Under the pieces are notes generated by a model. It was not told the origin of the DNA and did no database searches. It worked only from the letters and a program-made list of their open reading frames with translations. A stretch of 52,718 nt of DNA. It comes from an uncultured Rubrobacteraceae bacterium (GTDB lineage: Bacteria > Actinomycetota > Rubrobacteria > Rubrobacterales > Rubrobacteraceae). Shown one piece after another: positions 41,395 to 50,246 of the stretch. The position numbers and the translations under genes are program-made. Location: the NCBI GenBank assembly GCA_902806095.1, contig CADCVF010000009.1, positions 1 to 52,718 on the forward strand. The letters are read 5' to 3'. Within the stretch, counting starts at the first letter, position 1; each line of letters begins with the position of its first letter.

Positions 41395-42645
41395 GTGCGC
41401 GAGAGGCTGCGCAACCGGCCACGCCTGCGGCCCAAGGTCTACGGCTACCTCACAGAGGAGAAGGAGACCCTTCGTCAGGGGTTCGCCGCGCTGTTTCTCT
41501 CCTCGGCGGGGGAGCTGATCGCAGGCATCGTGCTCGCCAGCATCTCCGGCACGCTCGAAGAGCTCGTCGGGCTCGCGGTACTTATACCTGCGGCCATAGG
41601 GATGCGCGGCGCAATCTTCGGGGCCATGGGCAGCAGGCTCTCGACTTCCATTCAGACCGGCCTTTTCAGCTTCGACCTCAGGCGCGGCGTGCTCGCCGAG
41701 AACGTGCAGGCCGCGGCTGTTCTATCGCTCGTCTCTGGTGTGTTCCTCGCGTTCCTGGCGCGAGTCCTTTGCGGCATCCTCGGCGTCGAGACGGAGCTCT
41801 CGGTCGTCGACTACGTCATCATATCCACGGCGGGTGGGATCATTGCCGGCGTGCTACTGCTCGGGATCACGGTCCTCGTCGCCCGCCTCTCGGTAGCCCG
41901 CGGATGGGACATGGATAACATCGGGGCCCCGATGCTGACTGCGGCGGGGGATATCCTCACACTCCCCTCACTGGTCATCGCCACATACCTTATAGGCATC
42001 CCTGTCTTCTCCTCGGTCCTCGGGGCCGCGCTTGTCTTGGTGGCGGGGGCGGCGGGGTACTTCGGCCTCAGGGCTGGTGTCGAGAACCTCAGGCGCATCC
42101 TGGCTGAATCGTTCCCCATCCTGGCCATGACGGGGACCGTGACCATCCTGGTCGGCGTCGCGCTGCAGAACCGCGAGGAGCAGTTCACGACGCTGCTGGC
42201 CTTGAGCATACTCCTGCCAGCCTTTTTGCAGGAGGGCGGCGCCCTCGGCGGCATCCTCTCGAGCCGCCTCTCTTCGAAGATCCACCTCGGCCTTATAGCG
42301 CCGCGCGGGGTACCGCAGTTCGCGGCTTTCAGGGACTTCACGCTCACCTACATCTTCGCCGCAGGAGTCTACGTGTTTATCGGAGGTGCTTCGCACCTCC
42401 TAGCCGTGGCGCTCTTCCCGGAGGGGACGAGCCCTGGCTTCCTGGCGATGATCGGGATCAGCGCCCTTGCCGGCCTGATCGCCACAACGGCCGCGGTCCT
42501 CGCGGCTTACTATGGATCGACCATTAGCTACAGGCTAGGGTTGGACCCTGACACCTACGGCATCCCGATTATCACGGCGGCCGTGGACCTACTCGGCTTT
42601 ATGAGCCTTATAATAGCCCTTATCGTTTTCGGATTGGTGGGGTAA
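41395..42645 (+). CDS. MgtE/SLC41-type divalent cation transporter (two transmembrane domains)
   Basis: The 416-residue protein contains two related five-helix MgtE-type domains in tandem. The first has IPAAIGMRGAIFGAMGSRLS and MDNIGAPMLTAAGDILTLPS. The second has LLPAFLQEGGALGGILSSRL and PDTYGIPIITAAVDLLGFMS. These repeated Asp-containing pore helices are the Mg2+ pathway in MgtE/SLC41. Cytosolic N and CBS domains of bacterial MgtE are missing, as in SLC41 and archaeal forms. Regulation may instead come from the PhoU-RCK_C protein encoded three bases downstream. The start at GTG 41395 is chosen from RBS and promoter position; the frame is open further upstream. Confidence 0.85.
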   Translation: MRERLRNRPRLRPKVYGYLTEEKETLRQGFAALFLSSAGELIAGIVLASISGTLEELVGLAVLIPAAIGMRGAIFGAMGSRLSTSIQTGLFSFDLRRGVLAENVQAAAVLSLVSGVFLAFLARVLCGILGVETELSVVDYVIISTAGGIIAGVLLLGITVLVARLSVARGWDMDNIGAPMLTAAGDILTLPSLVIATYLIGIPVFSSVLGAALVLVAGAAGYFGLRAGVENLRRILAESFPILAMTGTVTILVGVALQNREEQFTTLLALSILLPAFLQEGGALGGILSSRLSSKIHLGLIAPRGVPQFAAFRDFTLTYIFAAGVYVFIGGASHLLAVALFPEGTSPGFLAMIGISALAGLIATTAAVLAAYYGSTISYRLGLDPDTYGIPIITAAVDLLGFMSLIIALIVFGLVG

Positions 42646-42648
42646 GAG

Positions 42649-43848
42649 ATGCGTGAGACGCGACCAAGGAACGTGAAGGAGATGCTGGTAGAGGCGAAGA
42701 ACACCTCGGAGCTTATGGTCGACCTCGCCTACGCGGCGATCTTCTACAACTCAGAGGACCTCTCCGAAGAGGTGTCCCACCTGGAGGAGCGCCTCAACGA
42801 CCTGGTCTTCGACATGCGCACGCTAACCATCCTGGCCGCTAGGAGTCCTGCCGATGCGGAACAGATGGCGGGAATCCTCCAGGTCGTCCAGGACATTGAG
42901 AAGATCGGCAACGCTGCCGTCGACATAGCCAAGATCGTGGTCAAGCGGCTAGGGATCCCGCCCGAGCTCCTTCACGATATCCCTGAGGCCGAAGAGATAC
43001 CCTCCCGCGTCCGCGTGCACGCGGATAGCGCCCTGGACGGCCGCTCTCTGGGCGAAGTCGACCTGCCCGTCGAGACGGGGATGCGCCCTATCGCCCTCCG
43101 CTCAGAAGACGACTGGAACTTCGACCCCGAGCCCGAGGACGTCCTTAGGGCCGGCGACGTACTCTTCCTGCAGGGCCCGCCAGAGGGCGTCTCCGAAGTC
43201 AGGGAGCTCGCCGGCGCCCGTCCGCTCGGAGACGCCCCTGAGCCCGCGTCGACCGCCGGCGAGCTCTCGGAGATCGACCGCGCGGTGGACATCCTGATCG
43301 AGATGAAGAACCTCTCCGAGGTGGCTGTCGGGCTCGCGTACTCGGCCCTGCTCTACGGAGACGCTGGACTTGCCCGTGAGGTGATCGCCATCGAGGATGA
43401 GATGGACGAGATGCGCTACCGGCTGGAGCGCTGGGTCCTGCTCGCCGCCCCCCGTGCGGAGGACTCTTCGCGTCTAAGGGGTCTCCTCCATCTCGCCACC
43501 GCCTCTGAGACCATCGCGGACTGTGCGATGGAGATGGTCTGGGTCGTGGAGAAAGGCGAAGAGGTCCACCCCGTGCTCTCCGCGGCGATCGGCGAGTCAG
43601 ATGAGATCGTCCTGAAGCTGACCGTCTCCCCAGAGTCCCCGGCCGACGGTAAGACATTGGACTCGCTCAAGATCGAGACCGAGACGGGGATGTACGCCCT
43701 CGCCGTGAACCGGGGCGGCCGCTGGACCTACAGGCCCCGCGATACGTACAGGCTGCAGGGCGGAGACTCGCTGCTCGTCACAGGCGCCCCCGAAGGCCTC
43801 GAACCCCTCGCCGAGCTCTTCGGCCAGGAGCTGGAGGACTCCTCCTAA
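42649..43848 (+). CDS. Duplicated PhoU-RCK_C (TrkA-C) regulatory protein
   Basis: The 399 residues consist of two copies of a PhoU-like helical domain followed by an RCK_C/TrkA_C domain. Copy 1: VKEMLVEAKNTSELMVDLAY and the helices to ~115, then SALDGRSLGEVDLPVETGMR with VLRAGDVLFLQGPPEG. Copy 2: AVDILIEMKNLSEVAVGLAY, then SPADGKTLDSLKIETETGMY and YRLQGGDSLLVTGAPEG. RCK_C domains bind ligands, among them c-di-AMP in KtrA and CpaA. The gene is coupled to the MgtE-like transporter, which lacks its own regulatory domain, so it is probably its cytosolic gate or sensor. The start follows the previous stop by three bases. Confidence 0.88.
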   Translation: MRETRPRNVKEMLVEAKNTSELMVDLAYAAIFYNSEDLSEEVSHLEERLNDLVFDMRTLTILAARSPADAEQMAGILQVVQDIEKIGNAAVDIAKIVVKRLGIPPELLHDIPEAEEIPSRVRVHADSALDGRSLGEVDLPVETGMRPIALRSEDDWNFDPEPEDVLRAGDVLFLQGPPEGVSEVRELAGARPLGDAPEPASTAGELSEIDRAVDILIEMKNLSEVAVGLAYSALLYGDAGLAREVIAIEDEMDEMRYRLERWVLLAAPRAEDSSRLRGLLHLATASETIADCAMEMVWVVEKGEEVHPVLSAAIGESDEIVLKLTVSPESPADGKTLDSLKIETETGMYALAVNRGGRWTYRPRDTYRLQGGDSLLVTGAPEGLEPLAELFGQELEDSS

Positions 43849-43962
43849 TTTGGGAGTGTTCCAAGAAGGCGTGCCCGGCCTCAAGGACTTCGGATTCTCC
43901 TGCTTCGTCCTCAACGCCATGATGTTCACCCTGCCAAAGACCAACTCAATGGAGAAACCCTC

Positions 43963-45855
43963 GTGAAGCGCACGGTGTTGCTAGTGGCGCTCCTTCTGCC
44001 GCTGCTGTGCGCGATGGGTTTCGGACGCGGCTCCCAGATGGATGAGACGGACGTGCTGGAGCAGGCTAGTTTTGTCCCGAAGTTGGAGGAGTACTACTCC
44101 AAGCCGAGCGTCGAGACTACAGCGGACTACGACGGCAGCAAGGACCTTTGGCTGGTAGTCCTCACGGAGCAGACTTCAGGGGAGGAGGTCGCCCGTTTCA
44201 GGGTCACCGACGATTCCGGAGCGGTGAGCGGGGTCGAGGTCTCGCCGAAGGCGGATGAGATCCAATACCCCAGGCTCTCGGAAGAGAGGGCGATCAAGCT
44301 CGCAGCCGCGAGCCCTGAGGTCAGGGAGGAACTCTCCAGTCACGGCCCACACAGCGCGGGGGCCGAGTATGAAGACGGCGCGTGGACGGTCCGCTACTAC
44401 GTCGACGAGAAGGGGGCGGTCGGAGGCAGGCCAACTGAGAAGGGCAAGGAGGTCGCCACCGTCGGGGTCAACGACAAGACCTGGGTCCTCGACTACGTGT
44501 ACACCGGTGATCAAGTCGGGTGGAACCTGGCCAGGGGCGTACGCGGCGCCTACGGCAAGCAGGCCAACTACTGGTGGGTCTGGTTACCGCTCGCGCTCGC
44601 TTTCGCCGCTGCTTTCTGGCGCACAGACAGACTGTTCGCCATTCGCAACCTGGACATCGTGGCGTTGCTCGGGTTCCTGGTCTCGCACGGCTTCTACAGG
44701 GAGGGGATAGTCCTCGAGGCCGTCGTCCTGTGGTACCCGCCGCTCGTCTACCTCTTCGTCAGGACCCTTCTCATGGGGTTCGGTATAGGAGAGAAGGTCG
44801 AGAAGACGAGCAACCTCCCGATGTGGCTCCTGATGGTGCTCGCCGGTCTCGCCGGCGGCCTCGTCCTGGGCCTCAACGTCGATTCCCGCGTTATAGACGT
44901 CGGCTACGCCGGGGTCGTCGGCGCCGACCGCATCCTGGAAGGCACAGTACCCTACGGCAACATGCCAGAAGACGTCGGAACAGGGGACACCTACGGCCCC
45001 CTCAACTACCTGCTCTACGTTCCGTTCGTCCTCATGTTCGGCTTCTCGGGAGAGTGGGATTTCCTACCAGCGGCCCACGCCCTTACGCTGTTCTCCTTCG
45101 TCGCGGGGGCGATGGCGCTGTTTATCTTGGGCTACAGGCTCTCGGGGAAAGAGGGGGCTGCAGCGCTTATCTTCGCCTGGGCGGCGTTCCCTTACACCGT
45201 GTACGCGACCAACAACAACACCAACGACATCATCGTCGCTGCCGTCTCGGCCATAGGGCTCGCGGCGGCCGCCTCGCCAATAGCGCGGGGGGCGAGCATC
45301 GCTGCCGGGTTCGCCGTCAAGCTCTATCCTCTCGTCCTCGGACCGTTATGGATCATGTACGAAGGGCGCAGGCGAAAGCCCATAGTAGATTTCGTACTCG
45401 GGGGTATTGGCCTCGTACTGCTCACGTTCTGGGTCATCCTGCTCGACGGGCATCCTTTCGAGGCGGCAAGACTCTTCTACGATAACACCCTCGCCTTCCA
45501 GGGCGATAGGATCAGCCCGTGGTCCCTGTTCAGCCAGGTCCCCCAGCTCGCGTTCTTGCAACGACCGCTGATGGCGCTCGCGATCTTCCTCGCCGTACTC
45601 GTCGCCTTCGTGCCGCGCAAGAAGTCTCTTCGCCGGCTCGCAGCACTCTCTGCGGCGCTCGTCATCGCCTTCCAGCTCACCGTCAACTACTGGTTCTACG
45701 CTTACATCATCTGGTTCGAGCCTTTCGTGTTCGTCAGCCTGCTGCTGGCGACCAATGAGAAGACGGCTCTCGATAGCAGTCAGCCGTCAGCTATCAGCGG
45801 TCAGCAAGATGGGGAGGAGAGCCTCGACCATGACGGGACAGAGCACGGAAGATAA
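43963..45855 (+). CDS. Glycosyltransferase-87/DUF2029-like membrane protein with exported N-terminal domain
   Basis: This 630-residue protein begins with a signal/anchor (VLLVALLLPLLCAMGFG) and a ~170-residue extracytoplasmic domain whose YPRLSEERAIKLAAASPEV and DDKT-like strands resemble PepSY domains. About 11 membrane helices follow. The loop VVGADRILEGTVPYGNMPED with DTYGPLNYLLYVPFVLMFGF is typical of polyprenol-phosphate-sugar-dependent GT-C/GT87 mannosyltransferases. The last ~30 codons are encoded by a TCAGC-rich repeat and overlap the next gene, so the original C-terminus probably ended earlier. The GTG start has GGAG eleven bases upstream. Sugar and acceptor are unknown. Confidence 0.75.
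   Translation: MKRTVLLVALLLPLLCAMGFGRGSQMDETDVLEQASFVPKLEEYYSKPSVETTADYDGSKDLWLVVLTEQTSGEEVARFRVTDDSGAVSGVEVSPKADEIQYPRLSEERAIKLAAASPEVREELSSHGPHSAGAEYEDGAWTVRYYVDEKGAVGGRPTEKGKEVATVGVNDKTWVLDYVYTGDQVGWNLARGVRGAYGKQANYWWVWLPLALAFAAAFWRTDRLFAIRNLDIVALLGFLVSHGFYREGIVLEAVVLWYPPLVYLFVRTLLMGFGIGEKVEKTSNLPMWLLMVLAGLAGGLVLGLNVDSRVIDVGYAGVVGADRILEGTVPYGNMPEDVGTGDTYGPLNYLLYVPFVLMFGFSGEWDFLPAAHALTLFSFVAGAMALFILGYRLSGKEGAAALIFAWAAFPYTVYATNNNTNDIIVAAVSAIGLAAAASPIARGASIAAGFAVKLYPLVLGPLWIMYEGRRRKPIVDFVLGGIGLVLLTFWVILLDGHPFEAARLFYDNTLAFQGDRISPWSLFSQVPQLAFLQRPLMALAIFLAVLVAFVPRKKSLRRLAALSAALVIAFQLTVNYWFYAYIIWFEPFVFVSLLLATNEKTALDSSQPSAISGQQDGEESLDHDGTEHGR
45776..45807. repeat. TCAGC-type tandem short repeat inside the 3' end of the GT87-like gene
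   Basis: The core TCAGC occurs four times at 7-8-base spacing (GTCAGCCGTCAGCTATCAGC, then GGTCAGC). It forms coding sequence for the tail SQPSAISGQQ. It is related in composition to dispersed repeats A to C. Confidence 0.5.
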
Positions 45856-46435
45856 CGGAGGGCCGATCCTGAACATCGAGGGAGATCTCGTGGCGCTTGG
45901 TCCTTTGAGGCGGGAGCTTCTGCCACTCTACCAGCGTTGGATCAACGACCCTGGCACCACGCGCACGCTGGCTCTCCCGCCGCACCCGGTGACGATGGAG
46001 AAAGAGCAAGACTGGTACGACCAGCAGTCGAAGGCGGAAGGCAACGTGCCGTTTACGATCTACGAGAAGGAGACCCTGCGGCCTATCGGCAACACCGGAT
46101 TGGACGGCGTTGATCACCGAAACCGCTCGGCCACCTTCGGTATCCTCATAGGCGAGCCTGAGTGTCGGGGCAAGGGCTACGGTACGGAGACGACGCTCCT
46201 AATGCTCGACTACGCGTTTAGTGCCCTGGGTCTGCACAACGTCATGCTCACGGTCTTCGAGTTCAATTCAGCAGGCATCAGAACTTACCAGAAGGCCGGC
46301 TTCAAAGAGATCGGCAGGCGGCGCCAATGCCGTATGATGGGCGGCAAGTTGTGGGATGAGATCCACATGGATTGCCTCAGCAGCGAGTTCGAGAGCCCCC
46401 TGCTCCGGCGGATCTACACTCCGGATGAGGGATAG
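45830..46435 (+). CDS. GNAT-family N-acetyltransferase (RimJ/RimL-like)
   Basis: The 201-residue protein has the GNAT fold of the RimJ/RimL Acetyltransf_3 group. It has an N-terminal LVALGPLRRELLPLYQRWIN strand-helix, the central beta strands (IGNTGLDGVDHRNRSATFGI), the acetyl-CoA P-loop ECRGKGYGTETTLLMLDYAF and the NVMLTVFEFNSAGIRTYQKA motif followed by GFKEIGRRRQ. It would acetylate a protein N-terminus or small amine. ATG 45830 is chosen because the match begins there; the frame is open upstream into the repeat. It overlaps the GT87-like gene by 26 bases. Confidence 0.86.
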   Translation: MTGQSTEDNGGPILNIEGDLVALGPLRRELLPLYQRWINDPGTTRTLALPPHPVTMEKEQDWYDQQSKAEGNVPFTIYEKETLRPIGNTGLDGVDHRNRSATFGILIGEPECRGKGYGTETTLLMLDYAFSALGLHNVMLTVFEFNSAGIRTYQKAGFKEIGRRRQCRMMGGKLWDEIHMDCLSSEFESPLLRRIYTPDEG

Positions 46436-46444
46436 AACCCTCTA

Positions 46445-47731
46445 CTACTCGCGTGCCGCTCTACCCTCTCGCCAGCGTTGCAGGCGGGCTTTGATCTCCG
46501 CCTCGGCCCCGCTCTCCTTCGGCCCGTAGTAGACACGGTCCGAGATCTCATCGGGCAGATACCTGTCGTTCATGCCTTCCGGCTCGTCGACGTGGGCGTA
46601 ACGGTAGCCCGAGCCATAGCCCTCCTCTTTCATGAGACCTGTTACGGCGTTGCGGAGGTGCATGGGAACCTCTGGTGTGTTCTCGCGGCGCACGTCGGCC
46701 AGCGCCGCGTTTATGCCGGCGTAGGCGGCGTTGGATTTGGGTGCCGATGCCAGATAGGTCGTAGCCTGGGCCAGGGGGATACGTCCCTCGGGCATCCCGA
46801 TGAGCCTGACGGCTTCAGCGGCCGAGACTGCTAGGGGCAAGCCGTGCGGATCGGCGTTACCGATGTCTTCTGAGGCCAGGATCACAAGCCGCCTGGCGAC
46901 GAACACTGGGTCCTCCCCCGCCTCGAGCATCCTGGCCAGGTAGTGCAGCGCAGCGTCGGGGTCGCCGCCGCGCACACTCTTGATGAACGCGCTGATGACG
47001 TCATAGTGCTCCTCGCGCCCGTACCTGAGCGCCCTCTGCCCCACAGCCCGTTCCACGTCAGCGACCCCGACCCGCTTTGTGCCTGCGGACGCTACCTCGA
47101 GGGCGTTGAGCATCCGCCGACCGTCACCACCGGCGAGGCGCAGCAGGTACTCGCGCGCATCATCGGAGACTTCGACCCCGAGCGCCTCGACACCCCTGTC
47201 GAGCAGAAGGCCGAGGTCCTCCTCAGTGAGCGACCGCAACCGGAGCACACGCGAGCGGGAGAGGAGCGGTGCAGTCACCTCGAATGATGGGTTCTCTGTA
47301 GTCGCGCCTATGAAGTCCACGAGCCCTTCTTCGAGGGCTGGGAGCAAGGCGTCCTGCTGGTTCTTGTTGAAGCGGTGTACCTCGTCCACGAAGACGAGTG
47401 TTCCGCGTCCCTCGTACTTGAGACGCTCACGGGCGCCGTCCAGCGCGGCCCTGAGGTCTTTTACCCCGCTCGTCACGGCACTGAGGGGCACGAACTCTTC
47501 TTCGACCGTGTTCGCCAGCACGCGGGCCAGGGTCGTCTTCCCTGTACCCGGCGGTCCCCAGAGGACGACCGAGCCGATCCTGCCTCGCTCGACGACCGAC
47601 CGTAGAGGTCCGCCCTCACCAGTCAGTTGTGGCTGTCCGACGACTTCGTCGAGCGTCGCGGGACGCAGCCGCTCGGCGAGCGGGGCGCGGCCGGCCAGGT
47701 TCTCCAGGCCAGATTCGTCGAAGAGGTCCAT
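46445..47731 (-). CDS. rarA: Replication-associated recombination protein A (RarA/MgsA) AAA+ ATPase
   Basis: This 428-residue clamp-loader-like ATPase acts at stalled replication forks. It has the N-terminal LAERLRPATLDEVVGQPQL box, Walker A in LWGPPGTGKTTLARVLAN, Walker B in LVFVDEVHRFNKNQQDALLP, sensor 1 IGATTENPSF and the arginine-finger region LLSRSRVLRLRSLTEED. The C-terminal tetramerisation domain follows (YDVISAFIKSVRGGDPDAAL, VFVARRLVILASEDIGNADP, and the AYAGINAALADVR segment). The start at ATG 47731 (MDLFDESGLENLA) fits the family; the open frame upstream has no family match. It is divergent from the membrane-protein array. Confidence 0.94.
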   Translation of the reverse strand: MDLFDESGLENLAGRAPLAERLRPATLDEVVGQPQLTGEGGPLRSVVERGRIGSVVLWGPPGTGKTTLARVLANTVEEEFVPLSAVTSGVKDLRAALDGARERLKYEGRGTLVFVDEVHRFNKNQQDALLPALEEGLVDFIGATTENPSFEVTAPLLSRSRVLRLRSLTEEDLGLLLDRGVEALGVEVSDDAREYLLRLAGGDGRRMLNALEVASAGTKRVGVADVERAVGQRALRYGREEHYDVISAFIKSVRGGDPDAALHYLARMLEAGEDPVFVARRLVILASEDIGNADPHGLPLAVSAAEAVRLIGMPEGRIPLAQATTYLASAPKSNAAYAGINAALADVRRENTPEVPMHLRNAVTGLMKEEGYGSGYRYAHVDEPEGMNDRYLPDEISDRVYYGPKESGAEAEIKARLQRWREGRAARE

Positions 47732-47803
47732 AAGATTAGTATATCCTTCGTACCGTCGAATCCCTCGCCGACTTCGTTCTGTGTAGCGTGCAAAGATCCG
47801 CTT

Positions 47804-47822
47804 CGTAACGCTTTCCGTAACG
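47804..47822. promoter_or_regulatory. CGTAACG direct repeat in the rarA/array intergenic region
   Basis: CGTAACG occurs at 47804-47810 and 47816-47822, 12 bases apart. It resembles the CGTAAC/CGTAAGC units in the ndh promoter, but the spacing is one base longer and there are only two units, so I rate it weakly. Confidence 0.25.
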
Positions 47823-47910
47823 ACTGGGAGACGGTAGTACTGTAGAGTGGCGTTGTGATGGAAGCGACAAGGGAACAAAGCCGGGGGACGGTGGTGCGCG
47901 CGTCGTCTTC

Positions 47911-49158
47911 TTGCTGGCCTGGTCATTGGCAGGTCTATGTGTGGCAATGTTCGTAGCCAGCATCGCGCTGCTCGTACTCGCCCGCTCAGCGCACATCCCA
48001 AGCAGTTGGGAAGCCAACCTCACCGTAGGTAACCTCTTGGGCGGGATACATTTCCTGATCTTCCCACTGGTTGGGGCCCTGATCGCCTCAAGGCGTCCCC
48101 GCAACGCGATCGGCTGGATCCTCCTGGCGGACGGTCTCTTGTGGATGTTCTTGGGTATGACGGACTACTACGCCGTCTACGGCGTAGCCAGTCCAGGCTC
48201 GGTCCCATTCCCTGTGGGGGTCGCCGGGATAAACAACTTCATGTGGGTGCCCGCCGTGGGACTACTGGGGACCTACGTATTCCTGCTGTTTCCCGACGGG
48301 AGGCTACCGTCCAGGAGGTGGCGTCCTCTGGCCTGGCTCTCCGGGACGGTAATCGTGCTGGTTAGTATCCTGGTCGGACTCACCCCAGGGCCATTGCAGA
48401 ACCTCGGGGGCGTACAGAACCCGTTCTGGTTGGAGGGTTACCCTTGGATGGAAACCGTAGCGTACATCATTCTGCCGTTATTGCCCCTGTGCATTCTCGC
48501 CTCCGTTCTCAGCCTCGTACTGCGTTACCGGCGCTCGAGAGGTGAGCAGCGTCAGTAGATCAAATGGATAGCCTTCGCTGCTTCTGTCGTCGGCTTCTTG
48601 TACCTGATCGCCATGGTTTTCGCATTCGTGTTCCCATCGGGGGGCTGGTTCCAGGCAGGCTCACCGTTGTGGTTGGACCTCCTTGGGTATGCGGCGCTGA
48701 GTAGCTTCACGCTGGTACCGATCGCCGTGGGATTCGCCGTCTTGCGCTACCGCCTCTACGACATCATCATCAACCGCGCCCTGGTCTACAGTTCACTCAC
48801 CATCTCGCTGGCACTGGTGTATGTCGGCTCAGTAGCTTCTTTGCAGTACGTCTTCCGCGCTCTGACCGGCGGCGACTCGCAGCTCGTCATCGTTGCCTCC
48901 ACCCTTGGGATCGCCGGGCTGTTCAACCCCCTGAGAAGACGTATCCAGTCCTTTATCGACCGTCGCTTCTACCACAAGAAGTACGACGCCGCCAAGACCC
49001 TCGCGGCCTTCTCCGCCAGACTACGGGACGAGACCGATCTGGACAGCCTGAACGAGCATCTCCGCGGGGTGGTACGTGAGACGGTTCGTCCAGCGCAGGT
49101 GTCCCTGTGGCTGCGACCGTCCAGCAGAATAGGTACCAACGAGGAATCGCGCCCATGA
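47911..49158 (+). pseudogene. Multi-spanning membrane sensor-like protein 1, interrupted by an in-frame amber stop
   Basis: One reading frame runs 47911-49158 with a single TAG at 48556-48558. Both sides match the paralogues in this array. Before the stop there are about six hydrophobic helices with a FLLFPDGRLPSRRWRPLAWL segment and RYRRSRGEQRQ. After it come IKWIAFAASVVGFLYLIAMV, then FAVLRYRLYDIIINRALVYS and the cytoplasmic end FIDRRFYHKKYDAAKTLAAF with ARLRDETDLD. The paralogues read RQQLKW or RQQIKW here, so a CAG codon became TAG. A standard start is not obvious: TTG 47911 is weak, and an ATG at 47858 is in another frame, so the 5' end may also be frameshifted. Function of the family is unknown. 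Confidence 0.72.
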
Positions 49159-50246
49159 TAGAAAGCCCCTATCCTCGGCCGTCTGCGGAGAATGGACCAG
49201 AAAGTGGAGACAAGCCAATGATCGTCAGGGCCGCGCGATTCGTCTCGTGGATAACGTTACCGGTGACGCTCGTTTTGATACTGGGAGGGATCTACCTCTC
49301 CAAGTTGAACGGTGATATACCGGGGGCTGCCGGGGTCGTGGTGAATGTACTACTCGGACTCGTGCTGCTCGGGTTCGTCGCGCTGGGGGTCCTCGTTGTC
49401 CACCGCCGTCCGGGGAACCCGGTTGGCTGGATCATCGCAGGTGCCATCGTGACGGCTGTCGCTTCGGATTTCGTGCAGAGCTACGGCGTCTACGCGCTCT
49501 ACACCGAACCGGGAAGCCTGCCCGGCGGCGCAGTGATGGCCTTGCTCTCGACCCTGATGTTCATCCCAGTGCTATTTGCCGCTCCGGCTCTACTGTTTCT
49601 GCTCTTTCCAAACGGCAACCTCCCTGGCCGGCGCTGGCGAGTGGTGTTGTGGCTCGTCATCCTGACCACCTGCACGACGATGGTGAGCGGTGCCCTCGAC
49701 CCGAAGCTGGATGACGCGCCCTTCAAAGGCGTTGTCAACCCGCTCGGTCAGGATCCACCCCGCACACTTATCGACACGCTCTCCACCATCGGATGGCCAG
49801 GGATGGCCGCGAGTTTCCTCCTGGCGGCCATTGCCATGATCCTGCGCCTGCGCCGGTCACGAGGCGTAGAGAGGCAACAGCTAAAGTGGATCGCCGCGAC
49901 TGCCGCGGTCCTACCCTTCGCGAGCGCCGCAGGGATCATAAGCTACTATCTTGGATACGAGACGGTCGGAGGGCTACTTGCCACCTTCTCCTTCGTTCCC
50001 GTACTCTTTGCGGCGGGCTACGACGTCCTTCGTTACCGACTCTACGACATAGACGTGGTCATAAACCGTACCCTCGTCTACGGCTCTCTCACCGTGATGC
50101 TGGCGCTACTCTACTTCGGAGGCGTGGCCGGACTGCAGCGTCTCCTGAGCCCGGTGGCCGGACAGGACAGCCAGCTGGCCATCGTCGCCTCGACCCTGGC
50201 CATAGCAGCGCTGTTCAACCCCTTGAGGCGGCGCATACAAGACTTC
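49155..50246 (+). pseudogene. Multi-spanning membrane sensor-like protein 2, C-terminus lost in a deletion fusion
   Basis: The ATG overlaps the stop of copy 1 (ATGA); ATG 49218 behind GTGGAG is an alternative. The copy has seven or more membrane helices (VSWITLPVTLVLILGGIYLS, FLLFPNGNLPGRRWRVVLWL), RRSRGVERQQLKWIAATAAV, DVLRYRLYDIDVVINRTLVY and IAALFNPLRRRIQDF. Where paralogues continue with FIDRRFYRKKYD, the sequence changes at about 50246 into the middle of copy 3 in another frame and stops at 50390 after a ~48-residue out-of-frame tail. The membrane part is intact; the ~80-residue cytosolic end is missing. Confidence 0.72.
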
